64,000 bases of DNA from NCBI GenBank assembly GCA_947474645.1, contig CANJJD010000009.1, positions 1 to 64,000 of the forward strand. Reading direction: 5' to 3'. Below the pieces are notes generated by a model. That model worked only from the letters and a program-made list of their open reading frames with translations. It did no database searches and was not told the DNA's origin. Positions 9,183 to 18,396 of this stretch are shown piece by piece (positions within the stretch are counted from its first letter, which is position 1; every line of letters starts with the position of its first letter). The translations under genes and the position numbers were made by a program. Source of the DNA: Alphaproteobacteria bacterium. GTDB taxonomy: Bacteria; Pseudomonadota; Alphaproteobacteria; Micropepsales; Micropepsaceae.

Positions 9183-12100
9183 GCTATACGGAACTGGCCG
9201 TCACCACCAACTATTCCTTTTTGCGCGGCGCCTCGCATCCAGGCGACTTCGTCATCCAAGCATCGCATCTTGGTCATCCCGCCATCGGCATCGCCGACCG
9301 CAATACCCTGGCCGGGGTGGTGCGGGCCTATGAGGAATGGAGCAAGCTGGAGCCTGCGTCCCGCCCGCGCCTGCTGATCGGCACGCGACTAGTGTTCAAC
9401 GACGGCACACCGGAGATCCTGGCCTATCCGCAGGATCGCGCCGCCTATGGCCGCCTCTGCCGGCTGCTCAGCCTGGGCAAGTCGCGCGCGCCCAAGGGTG
9501 AATGCTTTCTTTCTCTTCCCGATCTGCTTGATCCTGAATATCGCGAGGGCCTGTTGCTGATCGTGATGCCGGGCGCGGATAATACTGTGCCGCTGCTGAC
9601 GCAATTGGGGCCGGACACATGGCTGGCGGCCTCCATGCTCTATACCGGCGAGGATCGCCGCCGACTGCGCGACCTCAAGCGCATCGCCCGCAACGCGCGG
9701 GTACCGTTGATCGCCGTCAACGACGCGCTCTATCACCATGCCGAGCAGCGGGAATTGCAGGACATCGTCACCTGCATCCGCGAGCATGTCACCTTGCAGG
9801 ACGCCGGCAAAAGACTGGAAGCCAATGCCGAACGCCACTTGAAGCCTGCGGGCGAGATGGCGCGCCTGTTCCAGGCCTGTCCGGAGGCCGTGTCGGAAAC
9901 CCTGCGTTTCGCCGGCCGCATCACCTTCACTCTGGACATGCTGAAGCAGAATTATCCGCATGAGCCGGTGCCGCCGGGCAAGACCGCCGATGGGCATTTG
10001 CGCGATCTCACCAAGGCGGGACTGAAGCGCCGCTATCCGCAAGGCACGCCTTTCAAGGTAGCGCGGCTGGCGGTGAAGGAGCTGCGCTTCATCGCCAAAC
10101 AGGAGATCGCGCATTACTTCCTTACTGTGCACGACATTGTGCGCCATGCCGAAGGCAAGGGCATCCTGTGCCAGGGTCGCGGCTCGGCCGCCAATTCCGC
10201 CGTCTGTTATGTCTTGGGCGTCACCGCCGTGGATCCCGCCAGTTTCGATGTTTTGTTCGAACGCTTCCTCAGCGCCGAACGCAAGGAGCCGCCTGATATC
10301 GACGTGGATTTCGAGCATGAGCGGCGTGAGGAAGTCATTCAATATATCTACCAGCGTTACGGCCGCCGGCGCGCCGCCCTGACCGCCACCGTCATCTGCT
10401 ACCGCTCGCGCAGCGCCATCCGCGAGGTGGGCAAGGTTTTCGGCCTGACCGAGGACGTCACCGGCAAGCTGGCCGATACGGTGTGGGGCCATCATGGCGG
10501 CGAGTTGAAAGAGCATCAGGTGCAGGAAAGTGGCTACGATCTTGCCAACCGGGCGGTCGAGCGGGCCGTATATTTCGCGGGCAAGATCTCAGGCTTTCCG
10601 CGTCATTTGTCCCAGCATGTCGGCGGCTTTGTGCTGACCGAAGATTATCTGGACACCATCGTGCCCATCGGCCCCGCCGCGATGGATGATCGCAGCTTCA
10701 TCGAATGGGACAAGGACGACCTGGACAGTTTGCGCATCATGAAGGTGGATGTGCTGGCGTTGGGGATGCTGACCTGCATCCGCAAGGCCTTTGACCTGAT
10801 CCAGGCCTATTCGCGCGGCACCAAGCCGAAATACACCTTGGCCAATGTTCCGAAGGAACGGCCTTACGTCTATGAAATGCTGCAGCGGGCCGATGCCATC
10901 GGGGTGTTCCAGGTGGAAAGCCGCGCCCAGATGAACATGCTGCCGCGCCTGCGGCCCGAAAAATTCTACGATCTTGTCGTGGAAGTGGCGATCGTGCGCC
11001 CCGGCCCGATCCAGGGCGGCATGGTGCATCCCTATCTGAAGCGCCGCAAACTGCAACGCGACAATCCGGGCATGGTGTTCGACTATCCCAGGCCGGGCCC
11101 GAAATATCCGCAGGACGAACTTCGCGAAGTGTTGCACAAGACATTGGGCGTTCCCCTGTTCCAGGAACAGGCGATGAAGCTAGCCATCGTCGCCGCCAAA
11201 TTCACGCCCGACGAAGCCAATGGGTTGCGCCGCGCCATGGCGACCTTCCGCCATGTCGGCACCATCGGCACGTTCGAGCGCAAGTTCATCACCCGCATGG
11301 TTGAGCGCGGCTATGACCAGGAATTTGCGGAAAACTGTTTCAACCAGATTCGCGGCTTCGGCTCTTATGGTTTTCCCGAAAGCCATGCCGCCAGCTTTGC
11401 GCTCCTGGTCTATGTTTCCGCCTGGCTTAAGCGGCGCTTTCCGGCCGCCTTCGCCGCGGCGCTGCTGAATTCCCAGCCCATGGGCTTTTATGCCCCGGCC
11501 GAGATCGTGCGCTGTGCCAAGGACAATGGAAGAGTGACGGTGCTGCCGCCTGATGCCGCCTTCAGCCATTGGGATTGCACCCTGGAGCGCAATGAACAGG
11601 GTGACATCTGCCTGCGTTTGGGCCTGCGGCTGCTGGATGGCTTCAAGCAAGACGATGCCGGCACGATCAGCAATGAACGCGGCTATGGCTACAAGGATTT
11701 CGCAAGCTTCGTCCGCCGCACCGCTTTACCCAAGCGCGCGCTTGTAACCCTGGCGGAAGCCGATGCCTTCCGCAGCTTCGGCCTGGACCGCCGCGAAGGG
11801 TTGTGGGCGGTGCGGCGGCTGCCGGACGATGATCCCCTGCCGCTGTTCGCGCCGCGTGCCGCGCCAGAGCTGGGGGCCGAGCACATCGCGCCGCTGCCCG
11901 CCATGCCGCTGAGCGAGCATGTGCTGGCGGACTATCAGACCACGCGGCTGTCGCTGAAGGGCTATCCCACCCAGTTCCTGCGTCCCGCGCTGGATGCCGA
12001 AGGCATCACGCCCTGCGCGGGGCTGGCGGCGATGAAGGATGGCGCAAGCGTGGCTTGCGCCGGCGTGGTGCTGGTGCGCCAGTGCCCCGGCGAAGGCACC

Positions 12101-12385
12101 ACCGTCTTCATCACCCTCAGCGACGAGACCGGGGTGTGCAATGTGGTGATCTGGGAACGCACCTTCCGCCAGTTCCGGAAGGAAGCGATGGGGTCGCGGC
12201 TGCTGCTGGCCGAAGGCAAGGTGCAGAAAAGCCCCGAAGGGGTCATTCACCTGATGGCCGACCGGTTGATTGACCGCAGCGCCGACCTGAAACAGCTATC
12301 GGGCGATACGGTGCCCCGCCACAATGCAGGCCATCGCCACCCCCGCAATGTGCGGGTGCTGCCGCCCTCGCGTGATTTTCACTGA
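9179..12385 (+). CDS. dnaE2: Error-prone DNA polymerase DnaE2 (ImuC)
   Basis: A C-family polymerase of 1068 residues, the length typical of DnaE2 rather than DnaE1. It starts with a PHP domain (SYTELAVTTNYSFLRGASHP). The palm motif PPDIDVDFEHERREEV places the catalytic acids at about Asp373, Asp375 and Asp377. GRGSAANSAVCYVLG and the OB fold near the C terminus (VFITLSDETGVCNVVIWERTF) are also clear. It carries out translesion synthesis during the SOS response with ImuA and ImuB. Its ATG overlaps the imuB stop (ATGA), and the whole cassette should be controlled by the LexA box at 6980. Confidence 0.97.
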   Translation: MSYTELAVTTNYSFLRGASHPGDFVIQASHLGHPAIGIADRNTLAGVVRAYEEWSKLEPASRPRLLIGTRLVFNDGTPEILAYPQDRAAYGRLCRLLSLGKSRAPKGECFLSLPDLLDPEYREGLLLIVMPGADNTVPLLTQLGPDTWLAASMLYTGEDRRRLRDLKRIARNARVPLIAVNDALYHHAEQRELQDIVTCIREHVTLQDAGKRLEANAERHLKPAGEMARLFQACPEAVSETLRFAGRITFTLDMLKQNYPHEPVPPGKTADGHLRDLTKAGLKRRYPQGTPFKVARLAVKELRFIAKQEIAHYFLTVHDIVRHAEGKGILCQGRGSAANSAVCYVLGVTAVDPASFDVLFERFLSAERKEPPDIDVDFEHERREEVIQYIYQRYGRRRAALTATVICYRSRSAIREVGKVFGLTEDVTGKLADTVWGHHGGELKEHQVQESGYDLANRAVERAVYFAGKISGFPRHLSQHVGGFVLTEDYLDTIVPIGPAAMDDRSFIEWDKDDLDSLRIMKVDVLALGMLTCIRKAFDLIQAYSRGTKPKYTLANVPKERPYVYEMLQRADAIGVFQVESRAQMNMLPRLRPEKFYDLVVEVAIVRPGPIQGGMVHPYLKRRKLQRDNPGMVFDYPRPGPKYPQDELREVLHKTLGVPLFQEQAMKLAIVAAKFTPDEANGLRRAMATFRHVGTIGTFERKFITRMVERGYDQEFAENCFNQIRGFGSYGFPESHAASFALLVYVSAWLKRRFPAAFAAALLNSQPMGFYAPAEIVRCAKDNGRVTVLPPDAAFSHWDCTLERNEQGDICLRLGLRLLDGFKQDDAGTISNERGYGYKDFASFVRRTALPKRALVTLAEADAFRSFGLDRREGLWAVRRLPDDDPLPLFAPRAAPELGAEHIAPLPAMPLSEHVLADYQTTRLSLKGYPTQFLRPALDAEGITPCAGLAAMKDGASVACAGVVLVRQCPGEGTTVFITLSDETGVCNVVIWERTFRQFRKEAMGSRLLLAEGKVQKSPEGVIHLMADRLIDRSADLKQLSGDTVPRHNAGHRHPRNVRVLPPSRDFH

Positions 12386-12427
12386 AAATCACGCCATCAA
12401 ACAAAGTCGGGGCTTTCACTGACTTTG
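12371..12427. terminator. Back-to-back inverted repeats between convergent genes
   Basis: CGTGATTTTCA (12371-12381) and TGAAAATCACG (12383-12393) form an 11-bp perfect inverted repeat around one base and span the dnaE2 stop. CAAAGTC (12402-12408) and GACTTTG (12421-12427) form a second, weaker hairpin at the end of the convergent lipoprotein gene. There is no U-tract on the plus strand, so a terminator role is inferred from position. Confidence 0.45.
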
Positions 12428-12748
12428 CCGCAAGGGCAGCGGCGCAGCCATGGCGACCCGCTCTACCGCCACTTGCGGTGCCTTCAGATAACCCGCCGCC
12501 AGCAACTGGCGCAGCCTGTCCTGGAAGGCCGGCGGACTAAGGCCTGCGGCCGGCACCGCCCCCAGCATCGCCATGCGGACATTGCCGTCGCTGTTCACCA
12601 CAAAACCGCCGCTGAGTTCCTCTTCCCCCGCCACGATGATGCGCAAAGTATCACCCGGCGCCAGCAGATCGGCCCCCGCCGGGGTCTGGGGGGCCGGGGC
12701 CAGGCAACCGCCCAGCACCAGGCACAAACACAGGAAAATAGGCCGCAT
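12416..12748 (-). CDS. Short Wza-like polysaccharide export lipoprotein (Poly_export domain)
   Basis: 110 residues. The N terminus MRPIFLCLCLVLGGC is a lipoprotein signal with a lipobox (LGGC, acylated Cys15). The remainder resembles the N-terminal polysaccharide export domain: LLAPGDTLRIIVAGEEELSG, FVVNSDGNVRMAMLG, PAFQDRLRQLLAAGYLKAPQVAVE. Full Wza-type proteins have more than 300 residues with SLBB repeats and a C-terminal helix. This one stops after the first domain, so it cannot form a complete Wza channel alone. The start is the ATG at 12748. The longer open frame extending to 13630 is a shadow of the gene on the other strand. Confidence 0.75.
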   Translation of the reverse strand: MRPIFLCLCLVLGGCLAPAPQTPAGADLLAPGDTLRIIVAGEEELSGGFVVNSDGNVRMAMLGAVPAAGLSPPAFQDRLRQLLAAGYLKAPQVAVERVAMAAPLPLRQSQ

Positions 12749-12901
12749 CACAGGACCATGACCAAAGCGAATCGTTTCGCCTAGTATCACGCGCGCAAAA
12801 CAGGGGACAACAAGCCGGATGGCCATCCTTCCCGGACCGGAGCACCGGCCAGGCGAACGCAGTGAGCCGTCGGCCGTGCGACCATTAGATGAGCGCGGCC
12901 G

Positions 12902-14233
12902 ATGAACCCGCGCCTGTTCGACGCCCTGTTGTGGAGCGTGCTGGCCGCCACGGCGCTGGCCGTGCTGTGGCTGCTCACCCGCAATGTCCTGGCGATCCCG
13001 TCGCAAGTGCCGCTGGATCCCAATGAAGGCTGGAACGCCGCCCACGCCATTGCCGCCACACTGTATCCGCCGCCGCAAAGCCTGATGGTCAACAATTATC
13101 CGCCGCTGTCCTTTTATCTGGCCCACGCTTTGGTGCGGCACGGCGGCGATCCGGTGATGGCGGGCCGCTGGCTTTCGCTGGCCGCCTTCCTGGGCACCGG
13201 CTTTGGCCTGGCGGCGGTGCTGCGCATCATGGATTGCCGCGCCAGCGCCATCGCGCTGGCCATCCTGTTCTTCTCCGCCGTGCTGCTGATCGCCAGCAAT
13301 TATGTGGGCATGAGCGATCCCCAGCTTCTGGGTCATGCGCTGCAGATCGCCGCCCTGTTCCTGTTGCTGCGCGAGCGGCCGGTGGCGGCGGCGCTGCTGT
13401 TCGCCGCCAGCCTGTTCATCAAGCACAATCTGCTCGCCCTGCCGCTGGCCTCGGCGGCGTGGCTGATCCTGCTGGACCGGCGGGCCGGGCTGGAATTTCT
13501 GTTCTGGGGCATCGCGTTTGTGCTGGCGGGGCTGATCGCCTTCCAGCTTCACTTCGGCTTCGGCCTGCTGGACCAGTTGGCGTCGCCGCGGGCATGGTCC
13601 TTCGCCAATCTTGGCGGCGCGGTCAGTCACTTGTGGTGGATGCTGCTGCCGGTCGCGGCCATGGCCGGGCTATGGCCCGACCGCACCAGCCTGCTCGCCG
13701 CGCTTTATGCTGTGATGGCGCTGATCCTGGGTCTGGCCTTCGCCGCCGGCGACGGCGTGGATGCAAACGTCTTTTTCGATCTGGTCATCGCATTGTCCCT
13801 GGGATTGGGCCTGGGCGTCGAACGCGGTCGCTGGCCCATTGTGGCGGCGGTATCCCTGTTGCCGCTGCTGGTGTTTCTGGCCGTGCGCTTCCACGACAAC
13901 AATTATGCCTTCACCAAGAACTTCGCCGCCGGGTCGGCGCGCGATATCGCCTTTTTGAAATCGCGTCCCGGTCCCGCCTTGTGCGACCAGCTTTCCCTGT
14001 GCCTGTGGGCCGGCAAACCCGCAGAGGTGGACGTCTTCAATATCGGCGAGCAGATCAAGACAAGTACACGCGATCCGGGACCGCTGGCGCGGATGGTCGC
14101 GGCCCGTCATTTCGCCGTGCTGCAATTGTGGAATCTGGATGCGCTGGGACCGGTGGTGGGCGACGCCATCCGGAAAAATTATCGCGCTGACCACAAAGGC
14201 GATAACGGTACTTTTCTTATACGCTTACCTTAA
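12902..14233 (+). CDS. Multi-pass GT-C-like glycosyltransferase (ArnT/GT39-like), substrate unknown
   Basis: 443 residues with about ten hydrophobic helices. A short N-terminal TM helix is followed by a first periplasmic loop with VPLDPNEGWNAAHA. The acidic Asp-Glu in that loop and the following NNYPPLSFYL resemble GT-C fold lipid-phosphate-sugar transferases (PMT/ArnT/DUF2029 type). The C-terminal ~110 residues are soluble and would face the periplasm. The protein probably transfers a sugar from a polyprenyl carrier to an envelope acceptor. It converges tail-to-tail with the GH18-NodB-GT2 gene (gap about 9 bases), so both may contribute to surface polysaccharide. Confidence 0.65.
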   Translation: MNPRLFDALLWSVLAATALAVLWLLTRNVLAIPSQVPLDPNEGWNAAHAIAATLYPPPQSLMVNNYPPLSFYLAHALVRHGGDPVMAGRWLSLAAFLGTGFGLAAVLRIMDCRASAIALAILFFSAVLLIASNYVGMSDPQLLGHALQIAALFLLLRERPVAAALLFAASLFIKHNLLALPLASAAWLILLDRRAGLEFLFWGIAFVLAGLIAFQLHFGFGLLDQLASPRAWSFANLGGAVSHLWWMLLPVAAMAGLWPDRTSLLAALYAVMALILGLAFAAGDGVDANVFFDLVIALSLGLGLGVERGRWPIVAAVSLLPLLVFLAVRFHDNNYAFTKNFAAGSARDIAFLKSRPGPALCDQLSLCLWAGKPAEVDVFNIGEQIKTSTRDPGPLARMVAARHFAVLQLWNLDALGPVVGDAIRKNYRADHKGDNGTFLIRLP

Positions 14234-14242
14234 ACAAGGGCC

Positions 14243-17200
14243 TTAAACACGGGCCTTGACGGTGCCGTGGCGCTCCAGCTTGCCCCAGCCCACGAACGGC
14301 CCGCGCAGCGCCGTCCATAACGAGCGCACCACCACATAATACATGATCTGGCGATATCCGAAGCGCTGCAGCGGCAGCCACAACAGCAGCCGCCAGTCCT
14401 CGCCCTTTTCCAGCACAAAGCCCACCATCGCCGCCAACAGGTCCACCACAATGAAGACCGCATAATAAAGACCGATGATTTCGAGGTTGCCGCCGGTGTA
14501 AGTGCCGACATGCTGGGCATAGTTGATGTATTCGGCGGCGAGCTGCCACAGCAGCAACAGGTCCGCGACCGGCGCCAGGGTGGTGAGCAGGATCTGGAAC
14601 AGCCACACCTGCGGCAGCGCCACCAGACCCAGCTCGCCATACTCGGCATTGAAAGTGATGCGGCGATACTTCCACAGGCATTGCAGGGTGCCGTAGGCCC
14701 AACGGAAGCGCTGCTTGGCCAAGCCGCCGACCGTGGCCGGCGCTTCGGTCCAGGCGATGGCGGCGGGATCAAAATGCACCCTGTAGCCTTCTGTCTGAAT
14801 ATGAATGGTCAGGTCCTGGTCTTCCGCCAATGTGTCGGCAGGAAAGCCGCCCAGTTCGCGCAGCACGTCGCGCCGCCAGGCGCCCACCGCGCCGGGCACC
14901 ACCGTCAGCGTGTCCAGCGCCGACAGCGCGCGGCGCTCCAGATTCTGCGCCACGATATATTCCAGCGCCTGCCAGCGGGTGATCATGTTGATGCGGTTGC
15001 CGACCTTGGCATTGCCCGCCACCGCGCCGATGGAAGGGTCGCTGAACCAGCGCACCAGCCGCGAGATGGTGGTGCTTTCGAACTGGGTGTCGGCGTCCAG
15101 TGCCACCACCACTTCGCCCCGCGCATTCTCCAGCCCCACATTCAGGGCGTTGGCCTTGCCGCCATTGGGAATGGAGATCACCGCCACCCGCTCGTCGGAG
15201 GCGAAATGCGATTTGACGATGTATGCGGTGTGATCCCTGGAGCCGTCGTCAATCACCAACACGTCCATGTTGGGATAGTCGCTGGCCAGAATCCGCTCAA
15301 CGGTGGTGACGATGACTTTTTCTTCGTTGAAGGCGGGAATCAGCACCGTCACCTTCTGGCCCGCATCGCCGCCCGGCGTCGGCGTGCCGGGTCCCTGCGC
15401 CCGCTTCCACAGCGCCAGCCCCGCCAGCGCCAACAGCCGCGCCACCCCCAGCACAATGGCGCCCAGGAAACAGTAATAGAGAAATTGCGCCAGATAGCTG
15501 ATGGTCAGGAACACGGCGCGGTCGGCATACAGCGACATGGTGAAAGGCAAAGGCGGCATCACCTCGTCGCGCTTGAAGCCGCCCAATTCCGACAGCGGCA
15601 CGAATTTATAGCCCTTGGCGCGCAAACTATCGATCAACTGCGACAACAGCAGCAGTGTCTTGCTGCGGTCGCCGCCGGAATCGTGCATCAGCACGACATT
15701 GCCGCGCAGGTCGGGGTTGGGATTGTTCAGCGCCTTGTTCACCAGCCCCAGCATCTGCGGCACGGTGTAGGGCTCCCAATCCAAGGTATCGAGATTGGCG
15801 GTGACCTCGATATAGCCCAGCGCCTGGGCTGCCTTGATCGGCTCGATCTCGTCGGCATCCGACGGGCTGGCGTCGCTGAGATACGGCGAACGGAAGAAAC
15901 GCATGGAGCGTCCGGTCAGCGCCTGGAATAATCGCTGGGTGGCGTTCAACTCCAGCCGCACCGCCGCAGCCGGCACGTCGGCCAGGTTGGGATGGGTATA
16001 GGTGTGGTTGCCGACTTCATGCCCGTCGGCCAGCACCCGCTGCACCAGGCCGGGATGGGCCTCCATCGCCGAACCGATCATGAAGAAGGCGGCGGGCACT
16101 TTCTTTTCCTTCAGGATGGACAGGATGGTCGGCGTCCATGCCGGATCGGGCCCGTCATCGAAGGTCAGCGCCAGCTTGCCCGGAAGCGCGCCGGCGCGGC
16201 GGATCACATAGCTGGTGGGCAGGCTGTCATAGCGCTCGTCCACGATATCGCCGGTGGCCGCTTCCAGGGTCAGGCTGCGCACCCCCAGCGCCGGATCGCT
16301 TTCCACCCGCAGGATTTCGCCGAACCCGTCATAGTCCGGATTCTCCAGATCGTTGGCGATGTGCCTCAGGCTGTCCGGCGGGGCTGCGCCATAGCGCCGG
16401 CCCATCAGGGGCAGGATGGACGGGTCTTCGTAGCCCAGCTTCCACAGCGCATAGCCGGCTGGGCGATAAGGATCGGCGGCATGGATCTGGTTGAAGGCGG
16501 TGGCGCCATCCAGGAACCAGACCTGGTGATCGCCTTCCACATCGCGATAGCTGAAATGCGGATTGTTGGTGGCCGGATCGAACAGCACCGTGGCGCTGTT
16601 GTCGCGCGCCGCCGCCATGGCATATTCAAAGCTCAGCACCGTGGCGGGTTTTTTGCCGGCCCAGTCATAGGCCCAGGACCCCAAGGTGACGATGGTGCTG
16701 TCGGCGGCAAGCTGGCGCATGCGCTTGTCCAGCGTCTTCTCGTACCAGTCCTGCGCCGCGATGGAGCCGGCCGGACCGTCTTGGTCCACCTGGTCGTACG
16801 CCATCAGCATGGTGTAATCGACGATGTCGGCATAGGTGCGATACGGCCAGTCACCGTCATCGAACGGCACGGCCTGGGCGATAATCCAGTCATGCGGCGC
16901 AAAGGCCGCCGACATGCGGCTGAGAAACGCCTCCAGATCCTTGTGCGCGGGCTTGGGCACTTCCTCGAAATCAATCGTCACGCCTTGCAGCTTGTTGGCG
17001 GCGATGAATTCCATGATGCCGTTCAGCAAGCGATCCGCGCGCGCCGGATCGGCCAGCAGCCTGGCAATGCCCGCCCCGTCCCATTTGCCGCCCTTGGCAT
17101 TCTGGATCACCGGCAGGATGGCGACACCGGGCTTGTTGGCGCGGATGTAATCCAGCGCGCGCCGGTCCATGCGCGTGGCCAGATGCATGTCATCCCCATC

Positions 17201-17662
17201 CAGGGTCATCCAGACCGGCAGCACCCAGTCCAGCTTCGGCAGCGAGCGTTTCAGCGACGGCCAGGCCGGATCAGCCTTGCCCTGCCAGTTGGTATAAAAG
17301 CCGATCGCCAGGGCGCGGCCGTCCTGCGGCTTGAGGATCGCGGGCAGCGCCCGGCTGGGCAGCGCGCTTTGCGCGCGCCTGAGGCGGCCGATTTCTTCCA
17401 GCCGGCGCTTTCGCGCCGCCACCGCCAACCGCTGGGCGCGGGCGAGCAGGCCCGGCTTCTGGGCACGCCGGACCAGGTTGGGCGGGGTGGTGGCCTGGGC
17501 CCGGCCCGGCAGGTCAAGCCCGGTTACCGGCGGCGCCAGCGCCAGGCTGGCGGCAAAGCCAACCAGGATCACAAGGCCGGCAATGCCCACAACCCAGGCA
17601 ATGACCTTGATGCGGGCGGCACGGCGCCCGGAGGCATCGAAGAAGACCGGCTTGTTGGCCAT
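14243..17662 (-). CDS. Trifunctional GH18-like / polysaccharide deacetylase / GT2 synthase fusion
   Basis: 1139 residues. An N-terminal TM helix (about 19-41) is followed by a GH18-like hydrolase domain (about 115-420; catalytic region VTIDFEEVP at 229-236, MAYD at 287-290). Next comes a NodB deacetylase domain (about 493-690; TFDDGPD at 500-506, HTYTH at 553-557, HDSGG near 660). A hydrophobic segment at about 715-750 returns to the cytoplasm for a GT2 processive synthase (DDG 805-807, DAD 856-858, EDQD 947-950, QRFRW 984-988) and C-terminal TM helices. The topology puts synthesis inside and deacetylation/cleavage in the periplasm, like PgaC plus PgaB in one chain. The likely product is a partly deacetylated N-acetylglucosamine-type polymer. 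The polymer identity is inferred. Confidence 0.9.
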   Translation of the reverse strand: MANKPVFFDASGRRAARIKVIAWVVGIAGLVILVGFAASLALAPPVTGLDLPGRAQATTPPNLVRRAQKPGLLARAQRLAVAARKRRLEEIGRLRRAQSALPSRALPAILKPQDGRALAIGFYTNWQGKADPAWPSLKRSLPKLDWVLPVWMTLDGDDMHLATRMDRRALDYIRANKPGVAILPVIQNAKGGKWDGAGIARLLADPARADRLLNGIMEFIAANKLQGVTIDFEEVPKPAHKDLEAFLSRMSAAFAPHDWIIAQAVPFDDGDWPYRTYADIVDYTMLMAYDQVDQDGPAGSIAAQDWYEKTLDKRMRQLAADSTIVTLGSWAYDWAGKKPATVLSFEYAMAAARDNSATVLFDPATNNPHFSYRDVEGDHQVWFLDGATAFNQIHAADPYRPAGYALWKLGYEDPSILPLMGRRYGAAPPDSLRHIANDLENPDYDGFGEILRVESDPALGVRSLTLEAATGDIVDERYDSLPTSYVIRRAGALPGKLALTFDDGPDPAWTPTILSILKEKKVPAAFFMIGSAMEAHPGLVQRVLADGHEVGNHTYTHPNLADVPAAAVRLELNATQRLFQALTGRSMRFFRSPYLSDASPSDADEIEPIKAAQALGYIEVTANLDTLDWEPYTVPQMLGLVNKALNNPNPDLRGNVVLMHDSGGDRSKTLLLLSQLIDSLRAKGYKFVPLSELGGFKRDEVMPPLPFTMSLYADRAVFLTISYLAQFLYYCFLGAIVLGVARLLALAGLALWKRAQGPGTPTPGGDAGQKVTVLIPAFNEEKVIVTTVERILASDYPNMDVLVIDDGSRDHTAYIVKSHFASDERVAVISIPNGGKANALNVGLENARGEVVVALDADTQFESTTISRLVRWFSDPSIGAVAGNAKVGNRINMITRWQALEYIVAQNLERRALSALDTLTVVPGAVGAWRRDVLRELGGFPADTLAEDQDLTIHIQTEGYRVHFDPAAIAWTEAPATVGGLAKQRFRWAYGTLQCLWKYRRITFNAEYGELGLVALPQVWLFQILLTTLAPVADLLLLWQLAAEYINYAQHVGTYTGGNLEIIGLYYAVFIVVDLLAAMVGFVLEKGEDWRLLLWLPLQRFGYRQIMYYVVVRSLWTALRGPFVGWGKLERHGTVKARV

Positions 17663-17786
17663 CGCGCTTCAATACAACGCGCCGGGCAAGGCGGGTGCGC
17701 GGCATGGCGTCGCCCGGTGCGGGATACCCATGGCCGGCTGGGGCGTTCATGCTAATGAGGCGTACAGCGATTCAGGTGGTTACAAA

Positions 17787-18152
17787 GTGGCGGCGTCTTA
17801 CAATTGTGCAAAGTGTCCGGGCTATTGCTGCTCCTATCCCCTGATCCCCCTCAAGAAGCGTGACGTGCAGCGGCTGGCCGATCACTTCGGCCTGGACTTC
17901 GAGGCGGCGCGCAAGAAATTCACCAAGCGCGATGGCGAGGAACCCTTTGCCATGCGCCGCAAGGCCGATCCCCATTTCGGCAAGATCTGCCGCTTCTTCG
18001 ACACCGAGAAGCGCCGCTGCACCATCTACAATGCGCGCCCCGCCATCTGCCGGGACTATCCGGGCGGCGGCTGCGGCTATTACACCTTCCTGATGTCGGA
18101 GCGCAGTTCGCAGCAGGACCCCACGCATGTCGCCTCGACCTGGAACGTCTAG
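17787..18152 (+). CDS. YkgJ-family Cys-cluster protein
   Basis: About 121 residues. It begins NCAKCPGYCCSYPLIPL and later has CRFFDTEKRRCTIYNARPAICRDYPGGGCGY. This spacing of cysteines is typical of the CxxCxxxCC zinc/iron-chelating domain (YkgJ/UPF0153), whose function is not established. The GTG at 17787 is chosen because AGGTGG lies six bases upstream and homologues begin close to the first Cys pair. An in-frame ATG at 17730 would add 19 residues of low-complexity sequence. The gene is divergent from the polysaccharide synthase. Confidence 0.8.
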   Translation: MAASYNCAKCPGYCCSYPLIPLKKRDVQRLADHFGLDFEAARKKFTKRDGEEPFAMRRKADPHFGKICRFFDTEKRRCTIYNARPAICRDYPGGGCGYYTFLMSERSSQQDPTHVASTWNV

Positions 18153-18396
18153 TTTGTGACGGGCAATGGTGCACTGCACCGTTGCAAATGCCCCAAATAA
18201 CTTGATTTACCGAAACGGCTTTATTTGATCTAACCGTTCCCAACAAAGCGGGGATCTGAGGGGGTCAAGCGGAAAGTCCCGGATCGCATAAGATCCGCGA
18301 TCTTCCGCGCAGCCACATTCACAAAACCTCGCGCCGGAGCGCCAAACGCGTCCGGAGACATGGGCAAGGCGCACGCGCCTTTTGACGGAGGACAAG

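Noticed and set aside
12840-12900. Minus-strand stretch whose translation contains SSNGRTADGS, a pattern often seen when a tRNA is translated
   Set aside because: I could not fold it: no seven-base acceptor pairing, no GTTCGA-type T loop in place, and no anticodon stem. It is left as non-coding spacer.
12749-13630. N-terminal 294 residues of the 404-residue frame that ends with the polysaccharide export lipoprotein
   Set aside because: The lipoprotein signal begins at 12748. The extension is antisense to the GT-C-like gene and has low-complexity composition.
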